From the NCBI RefSeq assembly GCF_900119165.1, contig NZ_FPJG01000006.1, forward strand, positions 5,270,001 to 5,334,000: a stretch of DNA of 64,000 nt. The letters are read 5' to 3'. This document shows, in pieces, positions 1-7,605 of this stretch. Positions within the stretch are counted from its first letter, which is position 1. Every line of letters begins with the position of its first letter. Source of the stretch: Amycolatopsis australiensis. Its GTDB lineage: Bacteria > Actinomycetota > Actinomycetes > Mycobacteriales > Pseudonocardiaceae. The notes beneath the pieces are model-generated. The model was not told where the DNA came from and did no database searches. It saw only the letters and a list, made by a program, of their open reading frames with translations. The position numbers and the translations under genes are program-made.

Positions 1-25
1 TAATCTGACTCACAGTGGCGCGCGC

Positions 26-901
26 TCAGGGTGCTGCGCTGACCAGGCTATGGCAGTGCGCAATCAGGCGAGCACGCAGCGGTGCCGCGCGCCGGGCAAA
101 CTCCGCTTGGGCCCGTGCGTACTCCGCCCGCCCGGCCGCCGTCTCGATCCGCACCGGCGGGTAGCCCAGCGCGGCCAGGTCGTACGGGCTCGCCCGCATG
201 TCCAGCGTCCGGATCTCGGCCGCCAGCTCGAAGCAGTCCGCCACCAGCTCGGCCGGCACGAACGGATCCAGCTTGTACGCCCATTTGAACAGGTCCATGT
301 TCGCGTGCAGGCACCCGGGCTGTTCGAGAGCGATCTGCGTCTCCCTCGACGGCGTCAGCTCGTTACGCGGCCGGGCGGCCGCGGTGAAGAACCGGAACGC
401 GTCGAAGTGCCCGCACCGGATGTCGAGCGACTCGACGACCGCGTCCGTGCCGGCCGAACCCAGCCGGAGCGGCACTTGGTCGTGCCGGACGGAGTCCGCC
501 GGCTCGCGGTACACCATCGCCCACTCGTGCAGCCCGAAACAGCTCAGCCGCGGCGCGCGGGACGCCGTCGCGCTGAGCAGGCCGAGGACGAACTCCGCCG
601 TCCGCGCCTTGCGCTCGCTGAAACCCGCCGGGTCCAGCATCACCCCGTCGGGGATCGAGACGTACCCCTTGCGGTCCAGGAACCGCCGCGCCGCGGGCCC
701 GGCGAGCGCGACGCCGGGCCCGGGCTGCCACCGTTCCAGGTGCGACGGGCGGTGCGAGTAGTACGTGAAGAGGAAGTCGAGCACCGGGTGCTTCTCGCCC
801 CGCGCGCGCCGCTGCTGGTGCGGGACCGTCCACCGGCGCATCCGCTCGACGTGCGCGGCCTCCCTGGCCAGCCAGTCCGGTTCCGCGAGCACCTCGGTCA
901 T
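26..901 (-). CDS. Conserved protein of the family usually named 3-methyladenine DNA glycosylase
   Basis: A 291-residue soluble protein. The family is common in actinobacteria and is carried in databases as '3-methyladenine DNA glycosylase', but I see neither a helix-hairpin-helix nor another known glycosylase signature, so the name is weak. Visible conserved blocks are HPVLDFLFTYYSHRP (about residues 43-57), CFGLHEWAMVYR, a GHFDAFRFFT stretch and PGCLHANMDLFKWAYKL, all rich in His and aromatic residues, as in an active site. The ATG at 901 overlaps the stop of the upstream CNNM/CBS gene in an ATGA junction, so it is probably translationally coupled and is the third gene of the 3260-to-26 operon. 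Family membership is clear; function is inferred only from the customary name. Confidence 0.7.
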   Translation of the reverse strand: MTEVLAEPDWLAREAAHVERMRRWTVPHQQRRARGEKHPVLDFLFTYYSHRPSHLERWQPGPGVALAGPAARRFLDRKGYVSIPDGVMLDPAGFSERKARTAEFVLGLLSATASRAPRLSCFGLHEWAMVYREPADSVRHDQVPLRLGSAGTDAVVESLDIRCGHFDAFRFFTAAARPRNELTPSRETQIALEQPGCLHANMDLFKWAYKLDPFVPAELVADCFELAAEIRTLDMRASPYDLAALGYPPVRIETAAGRAEYARAQAEFARRAAPLRARLIAHCHSLVSAAP

Positions 902-1941
902 GCGCTCACGTGGGTTCCGTCGCGCACCGTGCCCACGTACTCCTCGACGAGGTCCTCGAGGGCGACGACGCCGACCGCGTCGCCGCTCGCGTCGAGCGCC
1001 CGCGCCAGGTGGCTGCCCTCCTTGCGCATCGCCGACAGCGCGACGTCGAGGCGGGCGTCGGCGCGCAGCTCGGTGAGCGGCCGCGTCTTCGCGTCCGGCA
1101 CGATCGTCGCCGGGTCCTGCCCGGCCAGGTCGAGGACGTCCTTCACGTGGATGTAGCCGGTCAGCCTGCCGTCGTCCGTACAGACCGGGAAGCGCGAAAA
1201 GCCGGTCGACGACACCGCCCGCTCGACGTCGCCGACGGTCGGCCCGCACGGCAGCGTGGTCAGCTCGGCCGTCGGCACCAGGACGTCGGCCACCGTCTTC
1301 TGCACCGAGGACAGCGTCTGGGCGAGCCGCTGGTGCTCGGACTGGTCGAGCAGGCCCTCGCGCCGCGACTCGCTGAGCAGCTCGGCCAGCTCGTCGGACG
1401 TGTAGGCGGTCTCCAGCTCGTCCTTCGGCTCCACCTTCACCGCGCGCAGCAGCGAGTTGGCCACGAAGTTCATCAGCCAGATGAACGGCCGGGCGAGCTT
1501 GACCCAGCCCACGTGCACCGGCACCAGCCACAGCGCCAGCCGCTCGGGCTCGGCGATGGCGAGGTTCTTCGGCACCATCTCGCCGATCAGCACGTGCGCC
1601 ACGGTGATGAAGGCCAGCGCGATGGCGAACGAGATCGGGTGCAGCAGCGCTTCGGGCAGGTGCAGCAGGTCGAAGAACACCGCCAGCCGGTGCGCGATCG
1701 CCGGCTCGCCGAGGCGGCCGAGCAGCAGCGAGCAGATGGTGATGCCCAGCTGCGCGCCGGCGAGCATCAGCGACACGTGCCTGCTCGCGTTGATCACGAT
1801 CTTCGCCCGCGTCTTGCCCTGCTCCAGCAGCGCTTCGAGCCGGTCGCGGCGCGAGGAGATCAGCGTGAACTCCGCGCCGACGAAGAAGGCGTTCGCCAGC
1901 AGCAGCACCACGACGAGGAGGATGTTCAGCCAATCGGTCAC
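898..1941 (-). CDS. CNNM/CBS-domain membrane protein (CorC/hemolysin family), short form
   Basis: A 347-residue integral membrane protein. The N-terminal DUF21/CNNM region (about 1-180) has four hydrophobic segments and the family motif GEMVPKNLAIAEPE in its middle. A CBS pair follows (about 195-335), including FSRFPVCTDDGRLTGYIHVKD and VVALEDLVEEYVG. The C-terminal CorC/HlyC transporter-associated domain seen in the next gene is absent, so this is the shorter partner of a tandem pair. The family is linked to divalent cation (Mg2+/Co2+) efflux. The start overlaps the upstream gene's stop by four bases. Tandem long-plus-short pairs of this kind are common in actinobacteria (Rv1842c-Rv1841c, from memory) and may form heteromers; that is inference. 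Confidence 0.88.
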   Translation of the reverse strand: MTDWLNILLVVVLLLANAFFVGAEFTLISSRRDRLEALLEQGKTRAKIVINASRHVSLMLAGAQLGITICSLLLGRLGEPAIAHRLAVFFDLLHLPEALLHPISFAIALAFITVAHVLIGEMVPKNLAIAEPERLALWLVPVHVGWVKLARPFIWLMNFVANSLLRAVKVEPKDELETAYTSDELAELLSESRREGLLDQSEHQRLAQTLSSVQKTVADVLVPTAELTTLPCGPTVGDVERAVSSTGFSRFPVCTDDGRLTGYIHVKDVLDLAGQDPATIVPDAKTRPLTELRADARLDVALSAMRKEGSHLARALDASGDAVGVVALEDLVEEYVGTVRDGTHVSA

Positions 1942-3260
1942 GACGCCACCTCGGGCACCGGCGCGACCTCGACCTCGGCGATCCGGTGCTTGTCCATCGT
2001 GGTGACGGTGAGCCGCCAGCCGTCGACCTCGGCGGCGTCGCCCTCGGCGGGGATCTTGCCCAGCCGCTCGAGGATCAGCCCGGCGATGGTTTCGTAGTCG
2101 CCGTCGGGCATCCGGAACCCGGTGACGTCGGTGACCTCGTCGGCGCGCAGCTGCCCGGAGACCAGCCAGCTGTCCGTGCCGACCTGCTGCGACGCCGGGG
2201 CCTCGCGGTCGTCGTGCTCGTCGCGGACGTCGCCGATGATCTCCTCGACGACGTCCTCCAGGGTCACCAGCCCGGCCGTGCCGCCGTACTCGTCGACGAC
2301 GATGGCCAGCTGGAAGCGCGAGTCGCGCAGGCGCAGCAGCAGGTCGTCGCCGGGCAGGGACTCCGGCACGGTCGGCACCGGCCGCATGACCGAGCCGATC
2401 GGCACGTTCGCCCGGTCGGTCGCGGGCACGGCGAAGGCCTGTTTGACGTGCACGGCGCCGCGCACGTCGTCGAGGTCCTCGGCGTGCACCGGGAACCGCG
2501 AGAACCCGGTGCGGCGCGAGAGCTCGATGAGGTCCTCGATGGTGTCGTCGACGGCGAGGGACTCCAGCTGCACGCGCGGGGTCATCAGCTCCTCGGCGGT
2601 GCGTTCGCCGAACCGCAGCGAGCGGTCCAGCAGCTCGGCCGTCGACGTGTCGAGGGTGCCGCTTTCGGCGCTGGAGCGCACGATCGAGCCGAGCTCCTGC
2701 GGCGAGCGCGCGGACCGCAGCTCCTCCTGCGGCTCGACGCCGAACTTGCGGACGAGGAAGTTCGCGCTGTTGTTCATCAGCGTGATGAGCCAGCGGAACA
2801 GCGCGGAGAAGCGCGAGTGGTAGCCGGCGACGGCGCGCGCGGTCGGCAGCGGCCGGGCGATGGCGAGGTTCTTCGGCACCATTTCGCCGAGGATCATCGA
2901 CAGGAAGGTCGCGAGGACCAGGGCGAGCACGACGGAAGCGCCCGTGGCGAAGCCTTCCGGGAGCCCGAGGCCGGACAGCACCGGCCGGACGAGCTCGCCG
3001 ATCAGCGGCTCGGCCAGGTACCCGGTGACCAGCGTGGTCAGGGTGATCGCGACCTGGGCGCCGGAGAGCTGGAAGGACAGCGTCCGGTGCGCCTTCTGGA
3101 CGGTCACCGCCCGGCGGTCACCGACCTGGCGGACGTTGGCGTCGACGGTGCTGCGCTCCAGCGCCGTCAGGGAGAACTCGGCGGCGACGGCGAGGCCGGT
3201 GCCGACGGTCAGCAGCACGAAGAGGAGGACGCCGAGCACGGCGAAGAGGATCTGGATCAT
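1938..3260 (-). CDS. CNNM/CBS/CorC-domain membrane protein (hemolysin family), full-length
   Basis: A 440-residue protein and probable first gene of the three-gene minus-strand operon. Domain order is a DUF21/CNNM membrane region (about 1-190, with GEMVPKNLAIARPL), a CBS pair (about 205-335, with FSRFPVHAEDLDDVRGAVHV and VDEYGGTAGLVTLEDVVEE) and a C-terminal CorC_HlyC domain (about 350-430, with SGQLRADEVTDVTGF and DYETIAGLILERLGKIP). The family is implicated in Mg2+ and other divalent cation export, with the CBS modules thought to sense nucleotides. The start is an ATG with hydrophobic residues immediately after it. Its stop overlaps the next gene's ATG. The name hemolysin is historical and should not be taken literally. 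Confidence 0.9.
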   Translation of the reverse strand: MIQILFAVLGVLLFVLLTVGTGLAVAAEFSLTALERSTVDANVRQVGDRRAVTVQKAHRTLSFQLSGAQVAITLTTLVTGYLAEPLIGELVRPVLSGLGLPEGFATGASVVLALVLATFLSMILGEMVPKNLAIARPLPTARAVAGYHSRFSALFRWLITLMNNSANFLVRKFGVEPQEELRSARSPQELGSIVRSSAESGTLDTSTAELLDRSLRFGERTAEELMTPRVQLESLAVDDTIEDLIELSRRTGFSRFPVHAEDLDDVRGAVHVKQAFAVPATDRANVPIGSVMRPVPTVPESLPGDDLLLRLRDSRFQLAIVVDEYGGTAGLVTLEDVVEEIIGDVRDEHDDREAPASQQVGTDSWLVSGQLRADEVTDVTGFRMPDGDYETIAGLILERLGKIPAEGDAAEVDGWRLTVTTMDKHRIAEVEVAPVPEVAS

Positions 3261-3310
3261 TCCGCACCCGCCCGGGCGGCGGGGGATGAGCCTGTCGGAC
3301 AGCCGGGATG

Positions 3311-3341
3311 GTCACCCGGCCCGGTACTGTCACCGGGTGAC
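3311..3341. promoter_or_regulatory. Inverted repeat in the 3261-3608 intergenic stretch
   Basis: Perfect 9-bp arms GTCACCCGG and CCGGGTGAC are separated by 13 bases, about 50 bp upstream of the CNNM/CorC operon start at 3260. It could be a regulator site or the base of a leader hairpin. The rest of 3261-3608 contains no credible gene: the open frames there lack coding character and ribosome-binding sites. Confidence 0.35.
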
Positions 3342-3608
3342 TGCGCTGCGCGCACGAAACGGTCACTCCTAGCAAGAAATCGGCGTGTACTGCGAAGATG
3401 CGGACAATCCTAACGCGTCCGCGGTGCGCGCCGCGTCCGTCGCGGGTGTGTCGGCCCGCTCATCTCAGCGGGGACGCCGGCCCAGGAGGGCGACGAGAGG
3501 GTCGGGGCCCCGGCGGATTCGACAGGCGGAGGCTCTGCCGGTCGTCGAGCCACGCGCCGGCGGCGTGCCCGGTTCGACGGAATCCACGCGGTGGGTGCGC
3601 CACGGCAG

Positions 3609-4193
3609 TCAGCCGGTGCCGGGCCGGTGCCGCCGCACGGTCTCCTCGACGAGGTCGAGCACCGGGCCGAGCCCGGCGCCGGGCAGGCCCATGGCCAGGT
3701 GCGAGACGAGTCCTTCGAGGACCAGTTCGAGGAACGCGGTGAGGACGTCGACGTCGACGTCGTCGCGCAGGTTCCCGGCCTCGCGCTGGCGCAGCAGGCG
3801 CAGGCGCGTGGCGGTGGTCAGCTGCTCGGACCGCTCGGCCCAGCGGGCGCGGAACTCGGGGTCGGTGCGCAGCCGCCGCGAGACTTCGAGACGGGTGCCG
3901 AGCCAGTCGGCGGGGTGCTCGCCGTCCCCGGCGAGCAGGTCCCGCATGACCTGGACGAGCCCCTGTTCGGCGACGACGTCGGCCATCCGGATGGCGTCGT
4001 CCTCGGCGAGGGCGAGAAAGAGCGACTCCTTGTCCCGGAAGTGGTGGAAGATGGCGCCCCGGGACAGCCCGGTGGCTTCCTCGAGCCGCCGGACTGTGGC
4101 ACCTTCGTAGCCGTAGCGCGCGAAGCAGACGCGGGAGCCATCGAGGATCTGGCGCCGGCGTGCGTCGAGGTGATCCTGGCTTACGCGTGGCAT
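3609..4193 (-). CDS. acnR: AcnR-type TetR-family repressor of aconitase
   Basis: A 194-residue TetR regulator. The helix-turn-helix region is GYEGATVRRLEEATG followed by LSRGAIFHHFRDKESLF (about 25-56). These blocks, and the later RLRTDPEFRARWAE and LELVLEGLVSHLAMG, closely match my memory of Corynebacterium glutamicum AcnR and Mycobacterium Rv1474c, which repress acn. The ATG at 4193 was chosen over longer upstream frames because MPRVSQDHLDARRRQIL is the family's usual N-terminus. In most relatives acnR directly follows acn; here acn is about 15 kb away at 19636-22449. An AcnR-like box lies 38 bp upstream of this start and another upstream of acn, so regulation in trans plus autoregulation is the natural inference. 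Confidence 0.85.
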   Translation of the reverse strand: MPRVSQDHLDARRRQILDGSRVCFARYGYEGATVRRLEEATGLSRGAIFHHFRDKESLFLALAEDDAIRMADVVAEQGLVQVMRDLLAGDGEHPADWLGTRLEVSRRLRTDPEFRARWAERSEQLTTATRLRLLRQREAGNLRDDVDVDVLTAFLELVLEGLVSHLAMGLPGAGLGPVLDLVEETVRRHRPGTG

Positions 4194-4230
4194 CCTGAAA
4201 TCCTGGCATCGCGGACCGGGATCTCGCAAT

Positions 4231-4246
4231 CCGTACGTACGTACTG
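4231..4246. promoter_or_regulatory. AcnR-type operator upstream of acnR
   Basis: The 16-mer CCGTACGTACGTACTG matches the AcnR consensus I remember (CAGNACnnncGTACTG) at every defined position except the second base. It lies 38-53 bp upstream of the acnR start, where it could block acnR transcription. A second copy lies upstream of acn at 22586-22609. Confidence 0.65.
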
Positions 4247-4306
4247 TGACCGGAAGTGCGGGGAACCGAAGAGTCCGCCCCATCGTCGGAACGTTGCGGC
4301 GATTCG

Positions 4307-4336
4307 CTGACACGACATGAGACGGTTGGCTAATCT
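4307..4336 (+). promoter_or_regulatory. Predicted promoter of the ESX-cargo operon
   Basis: CTGACA (4307-4312), an 18-bp spacer and TAATCT (4331-4336) resemble an actinobacterial housekeeping promoter. They sit about 40 bp before the first gene of the PE/DUF3558/PPE/EspG operon. Confidence 0.45.
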
Positions 4337-4377
4337 TTGCCCCGTCACGGTGGGTGAACCGAGGGGAAGGTGCGGGC

Positions 4378-4782
4378 GTGATCATCGGGGAAGCCGGACA
4401 GGCGGCAAGAGCTCTCTGGGGCGACGTCTTCGAGAACTCCGGCCGGGTGTACGGCGGTGGGGGCAAGGGCGGCCAGTTCACGATGGACCCCGAAGAGCTC
4501 TCCGCGGTGATCGGCCAGTGGGAGGACCTCCTCGACAAGATCACCGAGGACGGGCAGAAGATCACCGGCATGACCACCACCCTGGGGATTGCCCCGGGAA
4601 AGGATCCGGCGAGCGGGAGCTACGCCGATACGACGATGGCCTCGCTGAGCGCTCTCCAGCAGCAGAACGACTCCATGCGTAAGTACGCGCAGGCGTACAT
4701 CAAGAAACTCAAGGAAGCGCAGACGAAGACGGTGTCGACCGACCACGGCATGTCCGAGACCTTCAAGTCGTCGCAAGCATGA
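4378..4782 (+). CDS. PE-like small ESX-associated protein
   Basis: A 134-residue protein with no signal peptide or membrane segment. The GTG at 4378 has a strong purine-rich site GAGGGGAAGG at 4361-4370, so it is preferred to the in-frame GTG at 4354. After a Gly-rich stretch, the block FTMDPEELSAVIGQWEDLLDKI is a helix like that of actinobacterial PE-like or ESX-associated proteins, and a second helix-rich region follows (about 75-130). It opens a four-gene operon that ends with an EspG chaperone, and its stop overlaps the next start (ATGA). The best guess is a small secreted partner of the PPE-like protein encoded downstream. I recognise no enzymatic motif. Confidence 0.6.
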   Translation: MIIGEAGQAARALWGDVFENSGRVYGGGGKGGQFTMDPEELSAVIGQWEDLLDKITEDGQKITGMTTTLGIAPGKDPASGSYADTTMASLSALQQQNDSMRKYAQAYIKKLKEAQTKTVSTDHGMSETFKSSQA

Positions 4783-5426
4783 CCCGCAACGGAAGAGCGG
4801 CCGGTCTGCTGACTGCGGCCGCTGCGTGCTTGCTGGCTTCGGCCTGCACGGGAACGACCACCGGCTCGGCCCTGCCGGCGTCGAGTGAATCGGCTCCCGC
4901 CGCGTCGTCGAGCGCGCAGGCCGACCCTGACGTGCCGAAGGTCGAAGCGACACCGCTCGACGCCGGCAAATACGCCACAGATCCCTGTGGCCTCGTCCCG
5001 GGGGACGTGCTGACTCCACTCCGCTACACCGACCCGGGCAAGTACGTTCCGAGGGGTAACACCTTGGATACCGAGGCCGGTCCCAGCTGTCGCTGGACCA
5101 TCCACGGGGAAGGCATCGGCCTTCAGATGATCGTGGGGACCGGGAACCGGGACCGGGGAGCGGGCGGTCTTGCCGGGTACTACGCCGGATACCGCGCGGG
5201 CACGCTGATCAAGTTCCTCGAGCGCGCGCCCGACATCGAGGGTTATCCGGCCATCTACGTGGACATTTCCGACCGCCGCGCCAATGGGAACTGCGCCATC
5301 GCCGTGGGGGTGGCCGACGATCTCGCCATCGGGGTGCAGGCCGAGGGCTACCAGGGGCAGGACGACTCGTGCGGTGCCGCGACGCAGGCGGCGGCCGCGG
5401 CGATCAAGACACTCAAGGGGGCTTGA
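4779..5426 (+). CDS. DUF3558-type lipoprotein
   Basis: A 215-residue predicted lipoprotein. The N-terminus has a charged start, a hydrophobic run and a lipobox-like LLASAC, with the lipidated Cys at residue 23. A Ser/Ala/Thr-rich spacer (about 25-50) precedes a globular domain with YATDPCGLV and SCRWTI, the spaced Cys motifs typical of DUF3558. DUF3558 proteins are abundant in Pseudonocardiaceae and often sit beside ESX/PPE-like genes; their role is unknown. Four-base overlap with the upstream gene and a three-base gap to the next indicate co-expression. An extracytoplasmic partner of the cargo proteins is inference. Confidence 0.75.
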   Translation: MTRNGRAAGLLTAAAACLLASACTGTTTGSALPASSESAPAASSSAQADPDVPKVEATPLDAGKYATDPCGLVPGDVLTPLRYTDPGKYVPRGNTLDTEAGPSCRWTIHGEGIGLQMIVGTGNRDRGAGGLAGYYAGYRAGTLIKFLERAPDIEGYPAIYVDISDRRANGNCAIAVGVADDLAIGVQAEGYQGQDDSCGAATQAAAAAIKTLKGA

Positions 5427-5429
5427 CGA

Positions 5430-6773
5430 GTGGACGGCAAGCAGATCTACGACAACTTCAAGCAAGGCGACACGCAGAGGCTGAGAAGCATCGCCGGGCA
5501 AGTCGAAGAGCTTTCTTCGGCGTATATGGAACGGGGCGAGAGCATCAAGGCGCTGCAGGCGCGGATGGTGCAGTCCTGGTCCGGCGACGCCGCCGACGCC
5601 GCGAACTCGGGCGCGGGCCCGCTCGAGCGGGCGTTCTACGACAGTGCCGCGCCCCTGGACGTGACCAGGGCTTCCGTCGACTCCCAGGCCGCCGCCTTCG
5701 ATCACTCCAGCAGCTCCGTCGTCGAGGTCCCGCCCAAGCCCGACAAGCCCAACCCCTGGACCACCGGGCTCAAGGCCGCCATCCCGATCGCCGGGCCTTT
5801 CATGGCGCAGGACGACATCGACAACTACCAAGAGGGCATGGCGCGGTACAACGCCGCCAACGAGACCAACGTCCGCGTCATGGACCAGTACAGCAGCGTC
5901 ACCAACGGCACCCGGGCCGTGCTGCCGACCGACTACGGGGTGCTCGAGTCCGACGGTGCCTCGATATCCGTCGCCACGCCGAGCACGCCGCCGCCTGTCG
6001 GGCCGCCGCCCGAGACGCCGTTCCGGAACAGTGGTGGTGGCGATCCCGGCAGCGGCGACCACACCACCACCTCCAGCGTCGACCCCGGCCACACCGGTGG
6101 CACCGACCGGCCCGGCGGGACCGACCGGCCCGGCGGGACCGACCGGCCCGGCGGGACCGACCGCCCCGGTGGCACGGACCGGCCGGGCGGCACCGACCGG
6201 CCCGGCAGCACCGACATCCCGGGCGACGAAACCCACACCACCGGCTCCGGCCGCCCGACCGTGCCGACGCGGCCCGGGCAGCAGGTCGGCGACCGCCCGG
6301 GGAACACGCCGCCCAATGTCGGACCGATCGACTTCTACCCGACGGGTACCGGTGGCGGCCAGAACTACTCGAACACCTTCGGCGGCGGGGACCCCGAGTC
6401 CGGCCTGCGCGGCGGTCCCACCAGCGGGAACGCCGGCAGCCGGCTGCTCGACTCGACCGGCCGCGGCGGCAGCGGGACCGGCGCCGGCGGTGGGACCGGC
6501 AGCGGCAGCGGGAGCGCCGCGGGGGAGCGGGGGCTCGGCTCCGGCCGCGGGTCCGGCATGGGCAGCCTCGGCAACGCCGCCGCCGCGGAGGCCGCCGCCG
6601 CTCGGTCGGCCGCCGGGCGCGGCGGGCAGCTCGGGCCCATGGGCCCCGGCGGGCGCCGCGGCGAAGGTGAGGAAGATGATGAGCACCAGCGGCCGGACTT
6701 CCTGATCGAAGCGGACCCGGACGCGATCTTCGGCACCGACCAGCGGACCAGCCCGCCGGTCATCGGCGAGTAG
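5430..6773 (+). CDS. PPE/WXG-like ESX substrate with a repetitive Gly/Pro-rich tail
   Basis: A 447-residue protein starting at GTG 5430, three bases after the DUF3558 gene. Residues 1 to about 175 are predicted helical and carry a W-x-G motif (W50, G52 in QSWSGDAAD) between helices, as in WXG100/PPE-type ESX substrates. From about 180 the chain is low complexity: a Pro-rich stretch, six exact GGTDRP repeats (223-258) with a degenerate seventh, then Gly/Ser/Arg-rich sequence and a short acidic C-terminus. There is no N-terminal signal peptide, which fits ESX export. EspG, encoded immediately downstream, is the usual chaperone of PPE proteins. The long disordered tail could span or bind the cell wall; that is inference. 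Confidence 0.7.
   Translation: MDGKQIYDNFKQGDTQRLRSIAGQVEELSSAYMERGESIKALQARMVQSWSGDAADAANSGAGPLERAFYDSAAPLDVTRASVDSQAAAFDHSSSSVVEVPPKPDKPNPWTTGLKAAIPIAGPFMAQDDIDNYQEGMARYNAANETNVRVMDQYSSVTNGTRAVLPTDYGVLESDGASISVATPSTPPPVGPPPETPFRNSGGGDPGSGDHTTTSSVDPGHTGGTDRPGGTDRPGGTDRPGGTDRPGGTDRPGGTDRPGSTDIPGDETHTTGSGRPTVPTRPGQQVGDRPGNTPPNVGPIDFYPTGTGGGQNYSNTFGGGDPESGLRGGPTSGNAGSRLLDSTGRGGSGTGAGGGTGSGSGSAAGERGLGSGRGSGMGSLGNAAAAEAAAARSAAGRGGQLGPMGPGGRRGEGEEDDEHQRPDFLIEADPDAIFGTDQRTSPPVIGE
6096..6221 (+). repeat. 18-bp tandem repeat encoding GGTDRP
   Basis: Six in-frame copies (6096-6203) encode GGTDRP and a seventh (6204-6221) encodes GSTDIP. Codon use varies between copies, especially in copies four to six, so the array is not a brand-new duplication and the peptide repeat seems to be maintained. 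Confidence 0.9.
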
Positions 6774-6777
6774 GCGG

Positions 6778-7527
6778 GTGGACGTGGCAACAGGCCGGGT
6801 GGACGTTCCGGTCGAGGCGCTGGCCGCGCTGGCCGAGCGCGAGCAGGTCGGCCAGCTGCACATCACCCTCCGCCCGGAGCCGCTGTGGCTGTCGGACGCC
6901 GAACGCGAAGAGTCCGCCAAGCGGATCGGCGCCGCGCTGGCCGAGGCCGGGCTCGTCGACGCGCGCGGCCGGGCCACCGTCGACTTCCTCGACTGGCTGC
7001 CGCTGCTGGTGAACCCGGCGCGGGAGTGCTACGGCTGGGTCGGCGTCGACGGCCGGACCTACGGCGTCCTCGCCGCCGCCAAAGGGCTCCAGGCGGTCCT
7101 GGCCGTCTCCGACGGCACGCACGTCGGCGTCCAGGAGATCGACCGCAACCGGCTCGCGGAATCCCTCGTGGACCAGCTGCCGCCGGTCGGCCCGGGCGGC
7201 GGCCACCCGAGGACCGTGCGGGTGGCCGACCTGACCGAGGCCGCCCGCCGCGGCCGCGACGCCTACCCGCTCGACCCCGCGGTCGCCGACGTCGTCAGCC
7301 TCGTGCAGCGGCCGGTTTCCGGCAGCGGCGAACTCTACGTCGGACGCCGTGACGACGTCGGCCGCCACACCTGCCTGCAGCAGCCGCTGCACTACGCCGA
7401 CACCGACTGGGGCCGCTACCTCAGCTACACGTCCGGCACGGGCGACGACGCCGTCATCCACATCGGCCCGGCGGGCCCGCGCGAGCTGGCCGACACGCTG
7501 ATGGAGCTGGCGGGCGCGCTCGTCTGA
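6778..7527 (+). CDS. ESX secretion-associated protein EspG
   Basis: A 249-residue soluble protein of the EspG family, the cytoplasmic chaperones that bind PE/PPE-type substrates before ESX (type VII) secretion. Family-like features are the N-terminal VDVPVEALAALAEREQVG, a mixed beta-rich body and the late VLVGRR-type segment (here ELYVGRRDDVGRHT). The start is GTG 6778, four bases after the PPE-like stop; GTG 6784 is also possible. It is the last gene of the 4378-7527 operon. No EccB, EccC, EccD, EccE or mycosin gene is present in this window, so the secretion machine must be encoded elsewhere. Confidence 0.8.
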   Translation: MDVATGRVDVPVEALAALAEREQVGQLHITLRPEPLWLSDAEREESAKRIGAALAEAGLVDARGRATVDFLDWLPLLVNPARECYGWVGVDGRTYGVLAAAKGLQAVLAVSDGTHVGVQEIDRNRLAESLVDQLPPVGPGGGHPRTVRVADLTEAARRGRDAYPLDPAVADVVSLVQRPVSGSGELYVGRRDDVGRHTCLQQPLHYADTDWGRYLSYTSGTGDDAVIHIGPAGPRELADTLMELAGALV

Positions 7528-7605
7528 CCGGAAAAGGACGCGCGCGGGAGCGTCCGCCCGACTAATGTGACAGCGCTGTTGCATTCCGGGTGGAAGGACG
7601 CGCCG

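Noticed and set aside
3385-4310. Long plus-strand open frames opposite acnR
   Set aside because: Low-complexity Arg/Ser-rich translations without ribosome-binding sites; they are mirror images of the acnR coding strand.
6096-6221. CRISPR array
   Set aside because: The 18-bp units are contiguous, in frame and without spacers; they encode a peptide repeat.
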